A stretch of 64,000 bases of DNA, from positions 1-64,000 of the forward strand of contig CALJHC010000027.1 in NCBI GenBank assembly GCA_938075415.1. The letters run 5' to 3'. The stretch is from an uncultured Rubripirellula sp. (lineage in GTDB: Bacteria > Planctomycetota > Planctomycetia > Pirellulales > Pirellulaceae). Position 1 is the stretch's first letter. Each line of letters begins with the position of its first letter. The translations under genes were made by a program, and so were the position numbers. Below, in pieces: positions 62,982 through 64,000 of this stretch. Below the pieces are notes generated by a model. That model had not been told where the DNA came from. It did not search any database and was given only the letters and a program-made list of their open reading frames with translations.

Positions 62982-64000
62982 ATGCAACGCCCAATATTGG
63001 TGATCGGAGGTGGAGTTTCGGGATGCAGTTGTGCTTTGCGTTTACGACAGCATGGCTTTCCGGTGCACTTGGCCGAAAAAGCGGTTTTCCCGCGTTCCAA
63101 GGTATGTGGTTGTTGCATCGGGGGAGCCGGGGTAAGCGTGTTAGAGCAGCTTGATTTAAGTGATTGGTCACTGGAGCACGGTGTGCCCATGGAGCGATGG
63201 TTTGGTTCGCTTGGTGGCCAGTGTGTCGAGGTCCCTCTGCAGGCAGGGCTAGCGATTTCCAGAGAGAAACTAGACACCGAAATGCTGGAGCGAACTCGAT
63301 GTTCGGGCGCGATTGTTATGTCACCGGTCACTGCATCCATTGATGCGATTGATCGCCACGAGGTAAACGTCCGTTTAGTGAGTCCCGATTCTGGAGAGAC
63401 CTTTGAGCGTTACGGTTTGGTGGTCATCGCGTCGGGGCTTAACGCATCCGGTTCAAGCCGGTTATTGCCTTGGGAGGTTCAGCCTCATGGTCCTTTTGGA
63501 ATATCGTTTACCGCACAGGCCACGCGGCTTTCCACCGGTGTGATTGGTATGGCTTGTGACGCGGATGGCTATGTGGGTCTTGTTCGCCTGGAACATGGGC
63601 GGGTGGACGTTGCCTCGGCATTACTTTCTGGTTCGAAGGCCAAGGGGCTTGGTGATTCGGTCGCCCGTGTTCGAGCGATCCTTCAACGAAGTGTTTTACC
63701 GTTCAACGAGATCACCGACCTTTCTGATGCAATGGTCACACCGCCATTGCGACGTTCCCGAGTTGCGGGTGTGGGCAGGTTACTGGCCATTGGGGATGCC
63801 TCGGGCTACGTTGAACCATTCACTGGAGAGGGAATGACCTGGGGGATGATGAGCGGTGTGGAGGCCGCCGATTTGATCGCGCTTCGACAAGATGATCTCG
63901 ACGAAATTGGCGATCTCTGGCGTGGGCAGCAGAAAGCATTGCTTGCGTCTCGACGCAGGGTTTGCCGTATCATGACCAGCTTGCTTCAATCCTCGATTGC
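62982..64000 (+). CDS. FAD-dependent oxidoreductase, geranylgeranyl-reductase-like (partial)
   Basis: Open from ATG 62982 through the window edge, 339 residues so far. PILVIGGGVSGCSCALRLRQ is the FAD-binding GxGxxG motif, AEKAVFPRSKVCGCCIGG the second block of the p-hydroxybenzoate hydroxylase fold, and RLLAIGDASGYVEPFTGEGM the GD motif that binds FAD ribityl and marks the geranylgeranyl-reductase/halogenase branch. Such enzymes reduce or oxidise prenyl or polyketide compounds. It shares strand with the methyltransferase and may form a biosynthetic pair with it. The C-terminus is outside the window. Confidence 0.88.
   Translation, partial: MQRPILVIGGGVSGCSCALRLRQHGFPVHLAEKAVFPRSKVCGCCIGGAGVSVLEQLDLSDWSLEHGVPMERWFGSLGGQCVEVPLQAGLAISREKLDTEMLERTRCSGAIVMSPVTASIDAIDRHEVNVRLVSPDSGETFERYGLVVIASGLNASGSSRLLPWEVQPHGPFGISFTAQATRLSTGVIGMACDADGYVGLVRLEHGRVDVASALLSGSKAKGLGDSVARVRAILQRSVLPFNEITDLSDAMVTPPLRRSRVAGVGRLLAIGDASGYVEPFTGEGMTWGMMSGVEAADLIALRQDDLDEIGDLWRGQQKALLASRRRVCRIMTSLLQSSI

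Noticed and set aside
1..64000. CRISPR arrays
   Set aside because: The tandem arrays have no spacers of constant length between repeats, and no cas genes are present.
1..64000. Insertion sequences and transposases
   Set aside because: No transposase motifs and no pairs of terminal inverted repeats around a gene were seen.

Overview
The window looks like a chromosomal segment of a planctomycete, most likely a Rhodopirellula-type Pirellulaceae. This is inferred from gene content: a formylglycine-type arylsulfatase, a DUF1573 protein, an RDD protein with an N-terminal zinc ribbon, a secreted PQQ-type propeller, trypsin/PDZ proteins, many secreted proteins of unknown function, and loosely packed genes with long gene-free gaps. 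No search was possible; all family names come from reading motifs.

Layout. Positions 1-3118 look like the right end of an integrated element: small DNA-binding and zinc-ribbon genes with overlapping stops and starts, a truncated Sel1 gene, and then the 3' part of a tRNA-Leu gene (3119-3162) with no 5' half, followed at once by a terminator. 3.2-8.2 kb holds membrane and secreted unknowns among repeat-rich gaps. 8.9-11.7 kb is a three-gene run of two family 2 glycosyltransferases around an HD-like protein. 11.9-18.4 kb holds a secreted zincin-like protein, a sulfatase, and an MBOAT/SGNH pair that probably acetylates a surface polysaccharide. 19.3-26.8 kb holds a DASH-type cryptochrome/photolyase, three secreted unknowns (one with DUF1573) and biosynthetic arginine decarboxylase (speA).

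27.3-33.9 kb is the most striking block: four overlapping genes, namely an NPCBM-like secreted protein, one trypsin/PDZ protease with an intact His-Asp-Ser triad, and two trypsin-fold PDZ proteins whose catalytic residues are replaced. 34.5-38.5 kb holds a Na+/Ca2+ exchanger, then rpmI, rplT and pheS, widely spaced and without infC or pheT. 39.1-42.3 kb holds a STAS protein, two small membrane proteins and a frameshifted P-loop pseudogene. 42.9-50.9 kb holds rsmD, a cyclophilin-like protein, pepF, a DJ-1/PfpI protein and a propeller protein. 51.3-53.9 kb is a tight catabolic operon (OMP-decarboxylase-like synthase/decarboxylase, dehydrogenase, xylose-isomerase-like protein). 54.5-60.1 kb holds a TPR-like protein, a WYL regulator, an RDD protein and a secreted unknown. 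60.5-64 kb runs from lgt through a methyltransferase to an FAD-dependent reductase cut by the window edge.

A second theme runs through the whole window: at least fourteen short tandem arrays with units of roughly 12-22 bases, plus one of 66. Every array has a different unit, and nearly all lie between genes or across gene ends. One array seems to have grown out of the last codons of a gene. Two candidate non-gene signals also stand out: a possible structured RNA at 48904-49142 and the tRNA-derived attachment site at 3119-3162.
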